In this document: positions 62,261 to 64,000 of the stretch, in pieces | Position numbering within the stretch: position 1 is the stretch's first letter | Layout of the letters: each line of letters opens with the position of its first letter | NCBI RefSeq assembly: GCF_013410775.1 | Contig: NZ_JACCFH010000001.1 | Location: 4,278,001 to 4,342,000, forward strand | Direction of reading: 5' to 3' | Length of the DNA: 64,000 nt | Source: Sphaerotilus montanus | GTDB taxonomy: Bacteria; Pseudomonadota; Gammaproteobacteria; Burkholderiales; Burkholderiaceae_C | The notes under the pieces: generated by a model | The model's input: only the letters and a program-made list of their open reading frames with translations | Told to the model about the DNA's origin: nothing | Database searches by the model: none | Position numbers and translations under genes: made by a program

Positions 62261-64000
62261 ATGGCGAGCAAGACTCCTGCAGCAAAGACCCCCGCCCGCA
62301 AGGCACCGGCCAAGACGGCCGCCTCCGAGGCCAAGGCGACGCCAGACATCGGCCAGGTCGACGCCGACACGCTGGCCGCACTGATGCGCGCAGACCACGG
62401 CGATCCGTTCGCCGTGCTGGGCATGCACCACACCGGCATGGCGCTGGTCGTGCGGGCGCTGCTGCCCACCGCGGAGAAGGTGGAATTGCTCGACACGCTC
62501 GGGCGCTGTCTGTGCGAGCTGACGCGGCAAGGCGACAGCGACCTGTTCACCGGCGCCGTGCCGCGTCGCCGCAACCCGTTTGCCTACCGCCTGCGCGTCC
62601 AGTGGCGTGCCCATGACGGCCAGTCGGCACACACGACCGAGCTGGAAGACCCGTACCGCTTCCCCGCGCTGATCACCGAAACCGACATCTACCTGCTCGC
62701 CGAAGGCACGCACCACCGCCCCTACGAGTGGCTCGGCGCACACCTGAACACCGTGGACGGCGTGGCCGGCACGCGCTTCGCCGTCTGGGCGCCGAGCGCA
62801 CGCCGCGTGTCGGTGGTCGGCAACTTCAACCAGTGGGACGGCCGCCGCCACATGATGCGGCTGCGCCATGAGTGCGGCGTCTGGGAAGTCTTCGTGCCGC
62901 AGGTGGGCGAGGGCGACCTCTACAAGTTCGAGATCCTCGGCGCCGACGGAGCCGTGCACTCCAAGGCCGACCCGTTCGCTTTCCGCGCCGAGATCCGGCC
63001 GCAGACCGCCTCGGTCGTCCAGCGCCTGCTGCCCGGTCTGGCCATCAGCGAACAGCGCCAGCGCGCCAATGCGCTGGATGCGCCGATCTCGGTCTACGAG
63101 GTCCACCTCGGCTCCTGGAAGCGCAACGCCGACGGCGAGTGGCTCACCTACCGCGAACTCGCCGAACAGCTGGTGCCGTACGTGCGTGACATGGGCTTCA
63201 CGCACATCGAGCTGCTGCCGATCCACGAACACCCGTTCGACGGTTCGTGGGGCTACCAGCCGACGGGCCTGTACGCGCCCACCTCGCGCTTCGGCACGCC
63301 GTGGGACTTCCGCGCCTTCGTCGATGCGGCGCATGAGGCTGGCCTCGGCGTGATCCTCGACTGGGTGCCGGCGCACTTCCCGACCGACGCTTTCGGTCTG
63401 GCGAACTTCGACGGCACGCACCTCTACGAACATGCCGATCCGCGCGAAGGCTTCCACCAGGACTGGAACACGCTGATCTACAACTTCGGCCGGGCCGAGG
63501 TGCGCAACTACCTCGTCGGCAACGCGCTGTACTGGATCGAGCGCTACGGCATCGACGGGCTGCGCGTGGACGCGGTGGCCTCGATGCTCTACCGCGACTA
63601 CAGCCGCAAGCACGGCGAGTGGATCCCGAACAAGGACGGTGGCCGCGAGAACCTCGAAGCGATCGAGTTCCTGCGCCGCGTGAACCACATCGTCGGCACG
63701 CAGCGTCCCGAAGCCATGACCGTGGCCGAGGAATCGACCGCCTTCCCGATGGTGACGCGCCCGCCGTCGCCCGACCTGCAGTCCGGCGGCCTCGGCTTCC
63801 ACTTCAAGTGGAACATGGGCTGGATGAACGACACGCTGAGCTACTTCGCGCGTGACCCGCTCTACCGCAAGTACCACCACGACCAGATCCGCTTCTCGCT
63901 GATGTACGCCTTCAGCGAAAACTTCCTGCTGCCGCTCTCGCACGACGAGGTGGTGCACGGCAAGGGCTCGCTGCTGCAGAAGATGCCCGGCGACGAGTGG
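62261..64000 (+). CDS. glgB: 1,4-alpha-glucan branching enzyme, N-terminal part
   Basis: 580 codons are present and the gene runs off the end of the window. A Lys/Ala/Thr-rich leader ([20 protein letters not shown]) of ~25 residues precedes the N-terminal CBM48 domains ([32 protein letters not shown]). The catalytic barrel has [20 protein letters not shown], the nucleophile Asp437 in [11 protein letters not shown], the general acid Glu490 in [10 protein letters not shown] and [16 protein letters not shown] near the edge. The 53-residue spacing between Asp and Glu equals that of E. coli GlgB. It introduces alpha-1,6 branches in glycogen. Confidence 0.96.
   Translation, partial: MASKTPAAKTPARKAPAKTAASEAKATPDIGQVDADTLAALMRADHGDPFAVLGMHHTGMALVVRALLPTAEKVELLDTLGRCLCELTRQGDSDLFTGAVPRRRNPFAYRLRVQWRAHDGQSAHTTELEDPYRFPALITETDIYLLAEGTHHRPYEWLGAHLNTVDGVAGTRFAVWAPSARRVSVVGNFNQWDGRRHMMRLRHECGVWEVFVPQVGEGDLYKFEILGADGAVHSKADPFAFRAEIRPQTASVVQRLLPGLAISEQRQRANALDAPISVYEVHLGSWKRNADGEWLTYRELAEQLVPYVRDMGFTHIELLPIHEHPFDGSWGYQPTGLYAPTSRFGTPWDFRAFVDAAHEAGLGVILDWVPAHFPTDAFGLANFDGTHLYEHADPREGFHQDWNTLIYNFGRAEVRNYLVGNALYWIERYGIDGLRVDAVASMLYRDYSRKHGEWIPNKDGGRENLEAIEFLRRVNHIVGTQRPEAMTVAEESTAFPMVTRPPSPDLQSGGLGFHFKWNMGWMNDTLSYFARDPLYRKYHHDQIRFSLMYAFSENFLLPLSHDEVVHGKGSLLQKMPGDEW

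Overview
The window is high-GC DNA with dense gene packing and many stop/start overlaps. It looks like the chromosome of a betaproteobacterium of the order Burkholderiales, of the Leptothrix/Sphaerotilus/Rubrivivax kind. The pointers are the dnaX-ybaB-recR order, Bug-type (TctC) solute receptors, PHA phasins, an SHP/diheme cytochrome module and box/abm-type CoA-dependent aromatic catabolism. Taxonomy is inference from gene content only. No tRNA, rRNA, CRISPR array, prophage block or insertion sequence was seen.

Region by region. (1) 1-8.9 kb holds housekeeping genes: the dnaX C-terminus, ybaB, recR, then on the other strand gloB-mltD, and a methyltransferase, rnhA and a phosphopantetheinyl transferase that meets rlhA (23S rRNA hydroxylation) tail to tail. 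(2) 9.0-19.9 kb is a single co-oriented, tightly coupled run of ten genes. It appears to encode the whole route from tryptophan through kynurenine to anthranilate and on through 2-aminobenzoyl-CoA: monooxygenase/reductase, SDR, MarR regulator, crotonase, acyl-CoA dehydrogenase, CoA ligase, Rid protein, kynurenine formamidase, kynureninase, tryptophan 2,3-dioxygenase. (3) 20-26.3 kb, minus strand: an exported PRC-barrel protein, an orphan molybdopterin oxidoreductase, a DUF2145 pair, and a PaaZ/BoxD-like aldehyde dehydrogenase with a TGCA-N6-TGCA palindrome on its start codon. (4) 26.4-36 kb: a chemoreceptor, then a gentisate module (MarR, 3-hydroxybenzoate 6-hydroxylase-like enzyme, gentisate dioxygenase, fumarylpyruvate hydrolase), two Bug receptors flanking a LysR gene, and an M20 amidohydrolase.

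(5) 36.1-37.7 kb: a tandem glycine riboswitch in front of a DadA-type D-amino acid dehydrogenase. (6) 38.9-43.1 kb: an SHP/diheme cytochrome c/cytochrome b electron-transfer set divergent from a PepSY protein and a two-component system. (7) 43-54 kb: AraC/MFS pair, two phasins with PhaR-like operators and clear terminators, a histone-deacetylase-family enzyme, nitroreductase, an ion antiporter, 2-hydroxyacid dehydrogenase, msrA, a quinone-oxidoreductase-like enzyme and a GH19 muramidase/chitinase-like protein. (8) 53.5-59 kb: a PAS-LuxR regulator divergent from scoAB (3-oxoacid CoA-transferase), with three phased TACGTA motifs between them, then a basic amino acid decarboxylase and an EamA transporter. 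(9) 59-64 kb: a small unknown protein, a CelD/BcsL-like acetyltransferase, a GH13 glucosidase and the start of glgB, which runs off the window.

The most interesting points are the complete tryptophan-to-anthranilyl-CoA operon, whose Rid protein and crotonase both lack the residues their usual annotations require; the glycine riboswitch on dadA; the start-codon palindrome of the BoxD-like gene; and a Shine-Dalgarno-masking hairpin in front of a small exported protein. All alignments were done by eye and remembered family features are stated as such.
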